Assembly: GCF_000473065.1 (NCBI RefSeq)
Contig: NZ_AXAZ01000025.1
Location: 1 to 64,000 of the forward strand
DNA: 64,000 nt
Reading direction: 5' to 3'
Source of the DNA: Bradyrhizobium sp. WSM1743
Lineage (GTDB): Bacteria; Pseudomonadota; Alphaproteobacteria; Rhizobiales; Xanthobacteraceae
A model generated the notes under the pieces. The model was given only the letters and a program-made list of their open reading frames with translations, was not told where the DNA came from and did no database searches. Positions 18,028 to 27,414 of this stretch are shown piece by piece. Position 1 is the stretch's first letter; every line of letters starts with the position of its first letter. The position numbers and the translations under genes were made by a program.

Positions 18028-19216
18028 TGCACAATTCCATAAGCAAGCGCCGAGCCTCCACGGCCTCGCCATAGGTGAGTTGAAGCGATCGTGCGCCCGC
18101 GACAATCCGCTTCAAAGCGAAAAAGCCGGCCTGCGACAGTCTTCCGTCAGCAGCAAATGCGTTCTCGATGAGCCGCTTCATCGAATCCAACTGATCTATC
18201 GCGGTTAGTTCGGCCGGACCGCCCGCGCCCCGGTTTAGGAAGATGATCCAGCTTGCGGAAACGCATTGGTTCTGCGCATCCGGAATCGGTACGTACCGCA
18301 CCCGAACGCCGTCGGAGCGGCAATGCGTCGCGTCATACCGGTTGCCATGTAGTCGCGACAGCAAGTCCCACGATCCCTCCTTGAGGGTGAGAGCAAACGG
18401 GATTCCGCAGATCATTCCGTCAGCGCCAACCAGCGCAACGTCATCGCCGGCGTACTGAAGTCCGGCGTCGATCAGTTGCAGCGTGAGGGTAGACTTTCCA
18501 GCTCCCGGCTGGCCGCATAACAGCAGGCCCATGCCGTCTTTCACGAGAGAGGCGGCATGAAGGGAGAAGACCCAACGATTGCTTCGAATCAGCCGCTCGG
18601 TGACGTGGGCTTTGATCGTAGGGGCCAGTGCTTCGACTTCACATCTGGCGATGCTGGAATCCTCTCCGCGCAAGAACACCTGTTCGTCCAGCATCATTGC
18701 CTCGATGGCGATGTCACCGTCGCCGCCGGCGTCCTGGTCCGAAACACAAAATGGCGAGATGAGCCGTCCCAGGAGATCCCGACTTGCAGCCCGGACGCTT
18801 ATTCTGTGCCTACCAAGATTGGCTGAGAAGGCGCAATCGGCCGGCATTCGCCAATCGACTTCGAGCAACGCTCGATCGATCCAGACATTTACGACCTGTC
18901 GCGTGAACTGGCGTGCCGTGTGCTCGTCAATGCCTAGCGCTCCAAGCCCCTGATAGATGTCTTCCAGAGAGGCGCCTTGCGCCAACTTGCACCAAATGAA
19001 TGCCCCTACTCGGTCGAGTTCAAAGATCTTCTGCCCTGCTTCGCTGAACAGCATTGATCGACCGTCCAGCAGCGCGAACACTGCATCCGGAGCCGGTCTC
19101 AACACCATCTCTGCCGACGATCTTTCCAGCACGGCTTCAACCAATGTGAACAAATCTGCCTCGCCCTGTACCGGCGAGGCGGCGACAGCGTCCGGGATGC
19201 GCTGTTGTCGCAGCAC
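18014..19216 (-). CDS. PqqD-like/HPr kinase-like fusion protein
   Basis: The 400-residue protein joins two modules. Residues about 40-125 look like a PqqD-type winged-helix peptide-recognition domain (SEAGQKIFELDRVGAFIWCKLAQGASLEDIY). Residues about 215-400 look like an HPr-kinase-type P-loop domain with Walker A GQPGAGKST near 237 and DDVALV after it. Such kinases do not act in the phosphotransferase system; they are found with exosortase-linked and peptide-modifying loci. Pairing with the overlapping nucleotidyltransferase gene supports a two- or three-part modification system of unknown substrate. The start at 19216 (MLRQQRIP) has no strong ribosome site, so a later start is possible. Confidence 0.82.
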   Translation of the reverse strand: MLRQQRIPDAVAASPVQGEADLFTLVEAVLERSSAEMVLRPAPDAVFALLDGRSMLFSEAGQKIFELDRVGAFIWCKLAQGASLEDIYQGLGALGIDEHTARQFTRQVVNVWIDRALLEVDWRMPADCAFSANLGRHRISVRAASRDLLGRLISPFCVSDQDAGGDGDIAIEAMMLDEQVFLRGEDSSIARCEVEALAPTIKAHVTERLIRSNRWVFSLHAASLVKDGMGLLLCGQPGAGKSTLTLQLIDAGLQYAGDDVALVGADGMICGIPFALTLKEGSWDLLSRLHGNRYDATHCRSDGVRVRYVPIPDAQNQCVSASWIIFLNRGAGGPAELTAIDQLDSMKRLIENAFAADGRLSQAGFFALKRIVAGARSLQLTYGEAVEARRLLMELCNGKA

Positions 19217-19339
19217 CCGGCAAACGGACGACCGCTGCCTGCGGCATTCAATCTAGCCCGGCCTGGGGCGTTTACGGTTCCTGTTCAGCCGAACACACGC
19301 CACCCGGTCGGGCTCGTTTCGAAATGACAATCCGGCCGG

Positions 19340-19615
19340 TCATGCCGCGAGTTGACCGTCCTTGCCCCCTTCCTGCGGAGAAATGCTCAACACCTGCTCT
19401 CCAAGAAGGCTCGCTCTCGCGAGCAACCGATGAGCATCCAATAGGTACCGATAAGCTTCGCGATCGGCACTCCGTTCTCTGAGAATGCGCTCCTTCTCGC
19501 CAATGTTTACCAATTCCGCGCGCATCTGAGCCAACAGCGCTGTCTCCGAGGTGAGGTTGTACCCGCTAAGAATTAATTCCCACATCATCTCCTCCAGCCG
19601 AAGAAACTTGGACAA
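19340..19615 (-). CDS. Small coiled-coil protein of unknown function
   Basis: This 91-residue product (MSKFLRLEEMMWELILSGYN...) is mostly helical, with two heptad-like helices (LLAQMRAELVNIGEKERILRERSADREAYRYLLDAHRLLARASLL) and a short flexible tail, SISPQEGGKDGQLAA. There is no signal peptide or membrane segment. It is the gene directly upstream of the PqqD-HprK fusion and reads in the same direction, 120 bases away. It could therefore be part of the same unit, and its short helical body with a Gly/Gln tail makes it a conceivable substrate. That is speculation. Confidence 0.55.
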   Translation of the reverse strand: MSKFLRLEEMMWELILSGYNLTSETALLAQMRAELVNIGEKERILRERSADREAYRYLLDAHRLLARASLLGEQVLSISPQEGGKDGQLAA

Positions 19616-20280
19616 GTTTAGCTTACGTGATCGGCAGCAATTAACAACGAGATTTACATATTTCGCCTATAATCAAAAATTGTTTCATATTTGAACCTCG
19701 CGCGATCGTTTAACACCACACACTGCAGCACGTACCGAACCCGATGCCGAGAACGGAGCTGCGGAAACTAGGAGAAGGCTGACTATTCGGTGATGCATCG
19801 CGTCGCGCAGCACTGCGCAAAAAAAATAAATCGGCCGAGAGTCGCAAATCGGACCGACAACGCAAATTCTTATTTGCACATTAAATGTAAACAGAGAATA
19901 TTAACGAACTGCACCGAGGGGAGCGAAAACCAGTGATCCGGTTGGCTGATCTGTCCATCGAGAGGAAGATAATGATTTTGTTGCAGGGAGCACATTCCGC
20001 ACGAAGTCGCAGGCATTTCGACACGACAATTGTTAGGGGCCTCCCAGAAGCTTTCGGTTGAGGTCGGAGCATCATTCAGCGTCGCCGCGCGAAGGCCGGC
20101 GGTACCCCAAGAATTCGCCAAGCAGGAATCCGGTCGGTTGGAGAAGCGTCGTCACGAGCAAGCTGCCCTTTGCTCGAACAACGACCCCAGGTGCGATGCC
20201 CCCCAAGTCCCGCACCGACGAGAGCGCGCTCCAACCGACCGGCCCTTTCACTCGAAAATACGTGTTTCAGGGAGGCTCGT
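19616..20280. other. Long intergenic region, AT-rich at its left end
   Basis: About 660 bases without a supportable gene. The first 70 bases and 19800-19910 are AT-rich (ATTTACATATTTCGCC; AAAAAAAATAAAT; TTGCACATTAAATG) and probably hold the promoter of the small coiled-coil gene. Short open frames exist on both strands but lack ribosome sites and protein-like composition. No terminator-like hairpin with a T run was found. Confidence 0.4.
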
Positions 20281-20496
20281 ATGGGCATGATCATGGTCAA
20301 ATGTCCGCAAACCGGTCGCGCGATTCCTACCGGCATCAAGTCCGATCGTGAGACTTTCCTGCGGAGCATCGTGTTCTTCGGCAATACTCGCTGTCCGATC
20401 TGTCGGGCCGACCACAGCTGGTTCGCCCGCGAGGCCTGGGTCGAAGAGCCAATCGTCCGGACGGTCGAGATCCTTCGTGCGGCTCCCTCGTGCTGA
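20281..20496 (+). CDS. Small zinc-ribbon-like protein of unknown function
   Basis: This 71-residue product starts at an ATG with a strong GGGAGG site 6 bases upstream. It has a single CxxC pair after a first Cys (MVKCPQTGRAIPTGI ... TRCPICRADHSWFAREAW), suggesting one zinc ribbon with ligands Cys, Cys, Cys and possibly His. Proteins of this pattern are common and numerous in Bradyrhizobium-type genomes and have no known role; this link is from memory. Upstream in-frame sequence is open but the ribosome site fixes the start. Confidence 0.75.
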   Translation: MGMIMVKCPQTGRAIPTGIKSDRETFLRSIVFFGNTRCPICRADHSWFAREAWVEEPIVRTVEILRAAPSC

Positions 20497-21218
20497 TGCA
20501 AATGACGAGTCCGTTTCAGAGGGTGCGCCCAAATTCTCCTTTTCCGATGCGCGGATCTTGTTGCAACGCATCAGAATAATGCTCGAAAATATTTCCGCGT
20601 ATCGTCGTAAAGCGAACGGACGGCTCGAGCACCCATCCCTTAGACATTAGTGGCACGTCGTCACAAATCCGAGCCTCCCGTCGCGGATTCGGCTAGGGCC
20701 TGTTTGGGGGTGTTGTAGTGAGTAGTGGGGTTTGTAGCCTGGCCGTTCTGCGTCACACAACGATCGAGCTCGTTAGCCTGCTTGCTCAATTGCAGCGGCT
20801 CCGTGAGAAAGTTCGAAGCGCGGAAGCACGGCGCTTGGGAGAACGATGGCGATCCGCGCCGGCGTCGCGCGCGCGAAGGCGCCGAGCAACGAGGTATCGC
20901 ACGCGGGCGTAGCCGGCGTGCCCCTGAGCGAGATCACCTGCGAGCGTCATATTCTTCCGAAACTCTACGCGCTAGTGCGCTTGTGTAAGGCACCGCTCGC
21001 CTCAGGGCCGTAGCGGTCCGATAACGCGCCGAGTCTCGGCGCATGTCGGTCGCTCGCTTTGATGCAGACCAGAACGAATAACGGCAGCCGCTTATTTCAT
21101 TCCCAGATCAACGCCAGCTGGCACATGCTCTAGCCGGGTCACCACGCGGGCGGGATAAAGCGAGCCGATCTGAAAAACCTTCAAGAGCCTGGGCCGCTGC
21201 TCCAACTGAATCTGCCAT
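20497..21218. other. Intergenic region without supported gene
   Basis: Roughly 720 bases. A short frame at 20846-21013 could encode a 55-residue peptide (MAIRAGVARAKAPSNE...), but it has no ribosome site and no recognisable domain. The segment 20700-20760 is G/T-rich, unlike the flanks. No RNA gene or repeat was recognised. Fragments of former genes may be present but none could be named. Confidence 0.35.
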
Positions 21219-23258
21219 TCAAGCTCGTATCGAGCCGGGCCATGCGATGATTTGCCCTGACATCACAAGGCTGTTGCGCCCGCCCTCCTTGGCGGCATAT
21301 AGCGCTCTATCCGCAGCCGCTATCAATGACGCGCAATCCGCCTTGTCGGTCAGCGCCACATGTGTTGCGCCGCCGATGCTCACAGTGACCTGCTTGGACG
21401 GCGGGTTGAGCGCGTGCAGGATGCCGAGCTCCTGGATCGCTTGCTGAATTTGCTCGCCGACCTGCTTGCAACCTCCCGCATCAGTGTTCGGTAACAGCAA
21501 GGCGAATTCCTCGCCACCATACCGAGCCGCCAGGTCTGGCGGGCGTCTGGCGTGCTCGGCCAGGACCCTGGCGATCGAGCGAAGACACGCGTCGCCGGCC
21601 TGATGCCCGTACTGATCGTTGAAGCTCTTGAAACGATCGACGTCGATCAGCAACAGCGATAAAGGCGTTCCGTCGCGCCTGGCCCGATCCCATTCCGCCG
21701 CGAGCCGCTCGTCGAAGTGCCTGCGATTTGCCAATGACGTCAGGCCATCCGAAATCGCGAGAGCCGACAGCTTGTCCTCCAGAGCCTTATGCTCGGTCAT
21801 GTCGCGCGAGATCGCTACCACGCCGTCGATGTCTCCACTCTGCGGATTCCTGGTGACGCGCAGCGCAGTTTCGATCCAGACCTCACTCTTCTCGCGATGA
21901 CGGGTGCGATATGCAATTCTCGCCTCTTCGGCCTCGCCGTTCATCAGTGCGGAGATGGTTTGCTCAACCCGCGCCACGTCAGCGGAATTGATCCCGGCGA
22001 GAATTGACGTATTCACCAACTCGTTCGGAACCCAGCCAAGTACCCGAGCGCTGGATGGTGACGCATAGAGGATCTGTCTATCGGTCGCGATTCGCATCAC
22101 CATATCGCCCGACTGTTCTGCCAGGAGACGAAAATCCGCCTCCTTGGCGACCAGGGCTGCGGCCATCTTTTGCCGCTGGTGCAATTGATGCACCAGCAAG
22201 AGCCCCGCGACCGCCAGCCCTCCTGCCAGCCCCAGGACTGCAGCCATGCGCCCCAGAGCGGCTCTGCGCCAGGGAGCCAAGACGTCGTCTTCGGATTCCG
22301 TGGCGACCACGAGAACAGGGTAGCGGGCGCTTCGTTGATAAAAGCTCAGACGCCGAACTCCGTCGAGAGGCGAGGTGAAGTAGTAGGCGCCCGCAGCCGG
22401 CCGCTCGTGGAGGTTCCTGAAAAGCGGAGCGCTGGACAGATCGCGGCCCGTGTATCCGCTGTCGGGACTGCGCGCGAGGACAATGCCGTCCGCGGCAGCC
22501 AGCGCGATCGAGCCATTCCGGCCGACGTCGAATCCGCCATAAAATTGCAGAAAATAGTCCAGGTCGATCGTGGTCAGGGCGACGCCGGCAAAACTGCCGT
22601 CGGGATGATTGAAGCGCCTTGACGCGGTGATGATCCATTGCCCGCCCGACCGACTCCTCACCGGACGTCCAATGAAGGTTCTCCGGTCGGCCACGGCACG
22701 ATGATGCTGGAAGTAGTCCCGGTCGCTGTTGTTGCGACCGGCGAAGTCCACGGGCTCGCTGGTCGCGAGCCAGCGTCCGGTCTCATCATAGATAAACACC
22801 GCCCGGATTCGATTCGCGGCCTTGCGATAGGAAAGAAAGGCCTGAATCTTGGCAATTGCTGCAGGGCCAGTTCCCTCCAGTTCGAGCTGGCCAACCAGCA
22901 CATTTAGAACAGTGTCCGTGAGCTCGAAGGTGTCGTCCGCGTGTTGCGTCAGCGATCGGGCCAGATTGGCCATGTCCGTTTCGGAACTCTTCAGTGTCGC
23001 CAGTCGCGAAGACCACTCCCGCCAACCGCTGACTGCGACAATCGCAACGCAGGCGACTGCCACAAATACGGATGCCCAGAACGTCAGACGCTCTTGGCGA
23101 AAATCGCTGCGGTGATCGGACAAGAGATGTTCCCTCAAGCCTGAGACCCGAAGACGACTCGGGCTATCACAGACTTGCCCCTTGTCGTTTGCGGTTTGTG
23201 GCAGAACATGGAAGGCGGCTGACAGCATCGAGAGCCGGCTTGTGTCGATCGACAGCAC
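21219..23258 (-). CDS. Membrane diguanylate cyclase with Cache, PAS and GGDEF domains
   Basis: This enzyme makes c-di-GMP from two GTP. The 679-residue protein has a first membrane segment near residues 60-82 (SVFVAVACVAIVAVSGW), a periplasmic Cache-type sensor (DRDYFQHHRA, GRPVRSRSGGQWIITASRRF), a second membrane segment near 340-360, a PAS domain with its C-terminal cap (DMVMRIATDRQILYASPSSARVLGW) and a GGDEF domain. The active site is RYGGEEF, so it should be catalytic. An inhibitory RxxD site (RPPD) lies five residues before it. It follows the glucan synthase genes by 75 bases in the same direction, suggesting local c-di-GMP supply to the PilZ domain of that synthase. The exact start is uncertain. 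Confidence 0.93.
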   Translation of the reverse strand: MLSIDTSRLSMLSAAFHVLPQTANDKGQVCDSPSRLRVSGLREHLLSDHRSDFRQERLTFWASVFVAVACVAIVAVSGWREWSSRLATLKSSETDMANLARSLTQHADDTFELTDTVLNVLVGQLELEGTGPAAIAKIQAFLSYRKAANRIRAVFIYDETGRWLATSEPVDFAGRNNSDRDYFQHHRAVADRRTFIGRPVRSRSGGQWIITASRRFNHPDGSFAGVALTTIDLDYFLQFYGGFDVGRNGSIALAAADGIVLARSPDSGYTGRDLSSAPLFRNLHERPAAGAYYFTSPLDGVRRLSFYQRSARYPVLVVATESEDDVLAPWRRAALGRMAAVLGLAGGLAVAGLLLVHQLHQRQKMAAALVAKEADFRLLAEQSGDMVMRIATDRQILYASPSSARVLGWVPNELVNTSILAGINSADVARVEQTISALMNGEAEEARIAYRTRHREKSEVWIETALRVTRNPQSGDIDGVVAISRDMTEHKALEDKLSALAISDGLTSLANRRHFDERLAAEWDRARRDGTPLSLLLIDVDRFKSFNDQYGHQAGDACLRSIARVLAEHARRPPDLAARYGGEEFALLLPNTDAGGCKQVGEQIQQAIQELGILHALNPPSKQVTVSIGGATHVALTDKADCASLIAAADRALYAAKEGGRNSLVMSGQIIAWPGSIRA

Positions 23259-23333
23259 GCGGACCGCTCGACGAGCATGGGGTCAACACCGTCAGATCAG
23301 TCGCGGGCCTGGAGCACCGACCCGGCGATCCGG

Positions 23334-25496
23334 CTAAAGCCGGGTTCTGGTGAAACTTGTCGGATGCAAGCTTCGAGCTCCGGCGAGATGTGCCAAATCG
23401 GCGATCAGCGGTTGAGGCCGGATGATCAGGCTCTCGGCCGGCAGACGCTCAGTCGGTGAAGTTGCTGCGGGCTTGGCGCCACTTGTCTCGATTTGAGGCA
23501 ACGGCGCGGCCATTGACCAGATGCTCTTGAGCATCGTCCTGTTCACCGACCACGCGATAGCGCAGTTGTCCTGCAGGCGGGCGACGGTGAAGAGCTTGCG
23601 GATCAACAGGTCTCGTTCAAGCGACTGCGGCAATTTGAACTGCACCCCGACGAACGGACTTCTTTGTTGCACGAACATCGCGTCGATCCAGCCCACCTGC
23701 ATGATGTGCACGCGCAGCGGCTCTCCGCTGCGCGGACAGTCGATGCCGGAATCGAGCAGGACGCCCGCGCCGGAAAGGGAGATGTTGCTCATCCGCCCTG
23801 AAAGCAGCTCGCCTGTCTCAGTGTGGATCAAGACCGATTCGTCGACATCGAAGCGTTCCTCTGAACGTCCCATCCGCGCCTGTAGCGAGGTCATGCAGAC
23901 GAAGAAGAGCACGACGATGTTCACGACCGACCAGAACGCGACCATCGGTAAAGCGGCGGGATGATCGATGATCCGCCACTCCGGAATGGTGTTCAGAACG
24001 AGACCGACAACCGTTAGCGCCATCAGGGCAGCCGACGGCCAGAATATCTCCGCGGCGTAGGTTGCCCGCCGCGCCGCGGCTCCCTTGGGCGTCACCCTGA
24101 AGGCATGTCCCTTCGGCTTGACGAGCGTTCCGAGCACCGTCGGTAGAATCTTGAAGCTCTGGATGGTCGCCGACACCTGAGCAGCGAGTGGAAAATGCGC
24201 GTGGGGCGCGAACCAGGAGATACCGCCGTTGAGCGCCAGAATCGCGGGGAACAAGTAATAGAAGACCGACTCTGGGGTGACATCGACAACGGGCGCGAGG
24301 CCGGTCCACATGAACACGATTGGAACCAGCACGACCATGAGCGCCCGCAAGCCCAATGAGAGCCAATGCGTCGGAAAAAAGAGGAGCCGATGCATCACGC
24401 TCAGTCCGGGGCCGAGCGGGCCGGCGGCGAGATACAGGGTCTGGATCGCGCCACGTGCCCAGCGTTGCCGTTGCACGAAAAAGGCGCCAAGGCTTTCCGG
24501 CGCCAATCCGATTGCCAGCGGTTCGCAAAGATAACGGGTAACGTATCCCTTGCGCAGCAGGACGAGCGTCAGCAGGATGTCTTCCGTGATGGACTGGGTC
24601 GGCAAGGAATCGCCTATCGCGCGGAGTGCTGCACGACGTGTGACGGAGTTGGATCCACAACAAAAGGCGCCATCCCAACCGTCGCGCGCGGGCATGATGG
24701 AATCGAAGAAGAATCGTTGTTCGTCCGGCAGTCCTCGGTGCAGGCCGAGATTCGCCTGCATCGGGTCCTCATTATAGAAGGCGTGCGGGATCTGAACGAT
24801 TCCGATCTTTGGATGAGCGAAGAAGCCCATCGTGCGCATCAGGAAATTGCGCTGCGGCACGAAGTCCGCGTCAAAGATCGCGAAGAACTCGCCATGCGTC
24901 ATCGTCAGGGCATGATTGATATTGCCTGCTTTCGCATTCAAATTGTCGGAACGGGTGAGATAGCCGGCCCCCTTGTGTTCGCAGAGTTCCTTGAGCCATG
25001 GCCTGCGACCATCATCCAGGACCCAGACCTGGAAATTCGGATAGTCCAGGCATTGTGCGCCCGTGATCGTCTTTTCCAGCACCTCGAACGGCTCGTCATA
25101 GGTTGGAATGAAGACGTCGACCGAGGGCAGCTCATCATCCGGCAGGCCGCGAAGCCGACGTTCGTGCCGATCTGCCTCGCTGCGGCGATCGGTCCTGCGA
25201 AGGAAGGTCAGATAGAGAATGAACTGATCCGTGAAGGTCAGGAGCTCAACGAAAAGACAGAACCAGATCCAGCCGACCTGATACCAGGTCCCGCTTGCCG
25301 GCAGTACCGTGGTGAAGACACGCCATTCGAGATAGCGGGCAACGACAAGCCAAACCCCGACGAAAATCGCGACACGCGCCCAAAGGCGCGCGACTGCAAA
25401 GGTCGGCGCCAACAGGTACATCGCTGCAAAGACGCCCAGCATCGGCGCGAACAGCTGAGAGAGAGACAGAGTCATGACCTGCACGGAATTTCTCAC
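23334..25496 (-). CDS. Family 2 glycosyltransferase with PilZ domain, BgsA/cellulose-synthase-like
   Basis: This inner-membrane beta-glucan synthase candidate has 720 residues: N-terminal membrane segments, a GT2 domain with the processive signature D,D,D,QxxRW (DDG 161-163, DAD 209-211, TED 304-306, QRQRW 342-346), further membrane segments (about 380-535) and a C-terminal PilZ domain. The PilZ domain has both c-di-GMP motifs, RSEER (544-548) and NISLSG (571-576). The partner just upstream is an HlyD-like protein rather than BcsB, which matches the BgsB-BgsA mixed-linkage beta-glucan system of Sinorhizobium meliloti better than cellulose synthase. The polymer is inferred. A GTG at 25496 abuts the upstream stop; an ATG at 25475 is an equally likely start. 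Confidence 0.88.
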   Translation of the reverse strand: MRNSVQVMTLSLSQLFAPMLGVFAAMYLLAPTFAVARLWARVAIFVGVWLVVARYLEWRVFTTVLPASGTWYQVGWIWFCLFVELLTFTDQFILYLTFLRRTDRRSEADRHERRLRGLPDDELPSVDVFIPTYDEPFEVLEKTITGAQCLDYPNFQVWVLDDGRRPWLKELCEHKGAGYLTRSDNLNAKAGNINHALTMTHGEFFAIFDADFVPQRNFLMRTMGFFAHPKIGIVQIPHAFYNEDPMQANLGLHRGLPDEQRFFFDSIMPARDGWDGAFCCGSNSVTRRAALRAIGDSLPTQSITEDILLTLVLLRKGYVTRYLCEPLAIGLAPESLGAFFVQRQRWARGAIQTLYLAAGPLGPGLSVMHRLLFFPTHWLSLGLRALMVVLVPIVFMWTGLAPVVDVTPESVFYYLFPAILALNGGISWFAPHAHFPLAAQVSATIQSFKILPTVLGTLVKPKGHAFRVTPKGAAARRATYAAEIFWPSAALMALTVVGLVLNTIPEWRIIDHPAALPMVAFWSVVNIVVLFFVCMTSLQARMGRSEERFDVDESVLIHTETGELLSGRMSNISLSGAGVLLDSGIDCPRSGEPLRVHIMQVGWIDAMFVQQRSPFVGVQFKLPQSLERDLLIRKLFTVARLQDNCAIAWSVNRTMLKSIWSMAAPLPQIETSGAKPAATSPTERLPAESLIIRPQPLIADLAHLAGARSLHPTSFTRTRL

Positions 25497-26810
25497 TCAC
25501 AGGAATGACTGGTCGAGGTCCAGCCGAGCGGTCAGCCATTTCAGTTTCGACCCGACCAATCGAAGCAGGCCGTCGGCCCTGCGCTCGAAGCGCACTTCGG
25601 CCAACCGTCCGATATCGCAGGAGCCGTTGTGGTCGACCGCCGTCTCGTTGGGCGGTAACGAGATCTCAACCGTGATATTGCCCGGATCAGGCCGCGGCAC
25701 CCGAGCCGCGAGCAGTCGATCATCGGCGTACGCCGCCGAGCCGCGAACTTGCCGGATCTGGCCGGTCTTCCACTCCCGACTCCCGATCAGGCGGACAGTC
25801 GCCGCATCCCCGGGCTTGATCTTCTCGAAATCGCGCTCGGGCAGTTCAACGACGATGAAACGGCGTTCGCAATCTGCAAAATCAAAGACCGATTGCCCTT
25901 CCGTGACCATCGAGCCCGGGCTGGCTGCGACCGACCAGACCACATGGGCCGCGGGCAACGATAAATCGTAGCGCTGAAGGCGTTCAAGTCGAGCGCGTTC
26001 CTCGGCGATCTCCGCAGCCAGCTGTGCGGAACGTGAGCTGTTCTGCAACAGGTCCGTCTCGAGCTCCTGGCGGCGGGCCACAAGCCGCTCGCGCTGCCGC
26101 TGAGAATAGGGCACGTCATTGGCATCGCCACGAAGATAAATGCCCTTCTCTGCCGCCGCCAACTCGGTCTTGAAGCGCTGCAGGCGCTCATCCGCCATCT
26201 GGCACCGCGTTGCGGTTGCCTCCTGAGACGCTTGGGCCTCGGCAGAACGGATCTGTGAACTGATGCCGAGCTTAACGAGCCTCTCCATCCGGCCGGCGAC
26301 GTCGTTCCGCTGCCGCGCCTCGGCGAGACAGCCACCCCTTTCAGCCTCCGTTTCTCCGATCTCGTGGCTCAGGCGTGCCATCGCCCCCAAACGATAGTCC
26401 TCGCTGCGCTCGCGGAGCTTGCGATCGAGCTCGGCGATTTCCTCAAGTTGTCGACGTGCAAGCTCAGCGCGTTTGGTGGATACGGCAAGCTGCTGATCGA
26501 GGTCCATGAGGTGCCGGCGATCCGGCGAACGCGCCTCGACCAGCGACACGAGCCGGGTGCGCTGGAAATATTCACCTTTGCGTGGAAGATCAGGCGCGAG
26601 CTGACCGGCGATCGGCGCAGTCACTCGCATGAGCTCGGCGTTGACAAAGGCGGAGGGCGCGATTCTGTAGGTCACATACGGCAACAGGGCCCATCCGCTC
26701 AGAGCGATGATGCCGAGCGCGAGGGATCGTCGGACGATTCGGTTACGAATGAAGCGTTCGACATGCAAGCGGACCACGACTGGATCTCCAATAGGCTTTG
26801 GTCGCTGCAC
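25497..26810 (-). CDS. HlyD-like membrane fusion protein, BgsB-like
   Basis: The 437-residue protein has a short cytoplasmic N-terminus, a membrane segment near 29-48 (LALGIIALSGWALLPYVTY), a barrel-sandwich half (VTAPIAGQLAPDLPRKGEYFQRTRLVSL), a long coiled coil rich in R, E and Q with two Cys (ERGGCLAEA, ATRCQM), and a returning barrel half (SVAASPGSMVTEGQSVFDFADC). There is no ABC gene beside it. Its partner is the GT2-PilZ synthase, whose start abuts its stop. It is therefore likely the periplasmic part of a glucan export machine, as BgsB is in S. meliloti, rather than a type I secretion or drug-efflux adaptor. Confidence 0.85.
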   Translation of the reverse strand: MQRPKPIGDPVVVRLHVERFIRNRIVRRSLALGIIALSGWALLPYVTYRIAPSAFVNAELMRVTAPIAGQLAPDLPRKGEYFQRTRLVSLVEARSPDRRHLMDLDQQLAVSTKRAELARRQLEEIAELDRKLRERSEDYRLGAMARLSHEIGETEAERGGCLAEARQRNDVAGRMERLVKLGISSQIRSAEAQASQEATATRCQMADERLQRFKTELAAAEKGIYLRGDANDVPYSQRQRERLVARRQELETDLLQNSSRSAQLAAEIAEERARLERLQRYDLSLPAAHVVWSVAASPGSMVTEGQSVFDFADCERRFIVVELPERDFEKIKPGDAATVRLIGSREWKTGQIRQVRGSAAYADDRLLAARVPRPDPGNITVEISLPPNETAVDHNGSCDIGRLAEVRFERRADGLLRLVGSKLKWLTARLDLDQSFL

Positions 26811-27028
26811 CTGCCTCAGCGAAGGTGGGCCAATCGCCGCGGCCCGCCCAGCATTGTCATGAAGTCTGCGTGTGAGGCACTGAGCAATCCGGCAGCATTG
26901 CTGCTAGCCGAACGGGTTCGTCGCGATCGCAGACTCCTCTTCGCAACCAAGAGAAGTTTATCTAGGTTTCACCACACCAGGTTAATTTGTGTCAAAACCG
27001 GGAGACTACGGCCCGAACAGAGATCAAG

Positions 27029-27355
27029 ATGTCAGCTTATGCCGGCTTGAAGTCGGCGCGCCATTGGCGGCGATCTCCTCCGCTTGGACGCGCGAAGCTG
27101 TCTTCTCTAGTCGGTCGCGACTGGTCGTCGTCCCGGCTCTATGAAACCGGAGAGGATCATAAGGCCATTTCGCGTGACGGCGGCACGCACAGGTTTATCA
27201 AGCGCATGCAGACACGCGTGGAGATCCAGGCGATGATCGGACTGCGCGACGACGAAGCTCTCGCGCTCATGAACGAGATCCTAAGCCCATGTGAGGACCG
27301 GGAGCAGCTTGACTCAGGCTGCAGGTTGGCTGCTAATCGCCAGTCTCGAGGCTAG
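27029..27355 (+). CDS. Possible small protein of unknown function
   Basis: This 108-residue frame starts MSAYAGLKSARHWRRSPPLG after a GAGATCAAG that may act as a ribosome site. The N-terminal half is Arg/Ser-rich and the later part (TRVEIQAMIGLRDDEALALMNEILSP) looks like an ordinary helix. No domain was recognised. It lies between the divergent BgsB-like gene and the membrane protein at 27415, and could be a decayed gene. Confidence 0.3.
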   Translation: MSAYAGLKSARHWRRSPPLGRAKLSSLVGRDWSSSRLYETGEDHKAISRDGGTHRFIKRMQTRVEIQAMIGLRDDEALALMNEILSPCEDREQLDSGCRLAANRQSRG

Positions 27356-27414
27356 TTCATTTTCGGCGGCATGGAGACCCGACGTAGCTGCCGCTAGGGA
27401 CCCGCGATAGCTCA

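Noticed and set aside
23334..25496. Cellulose synthase BcsA proper
   Set aside because: No BcsB, BcsZ or BcsC genes are present and the partner is HlyD-like, which fits BgsBA better.
24366..25508. 380-codon open frame opposite the GT2-PilZ gene
   Set aside because: No protein motif or ribosome site; the opposite strand carries the complete GT2 and PilZ motifs.
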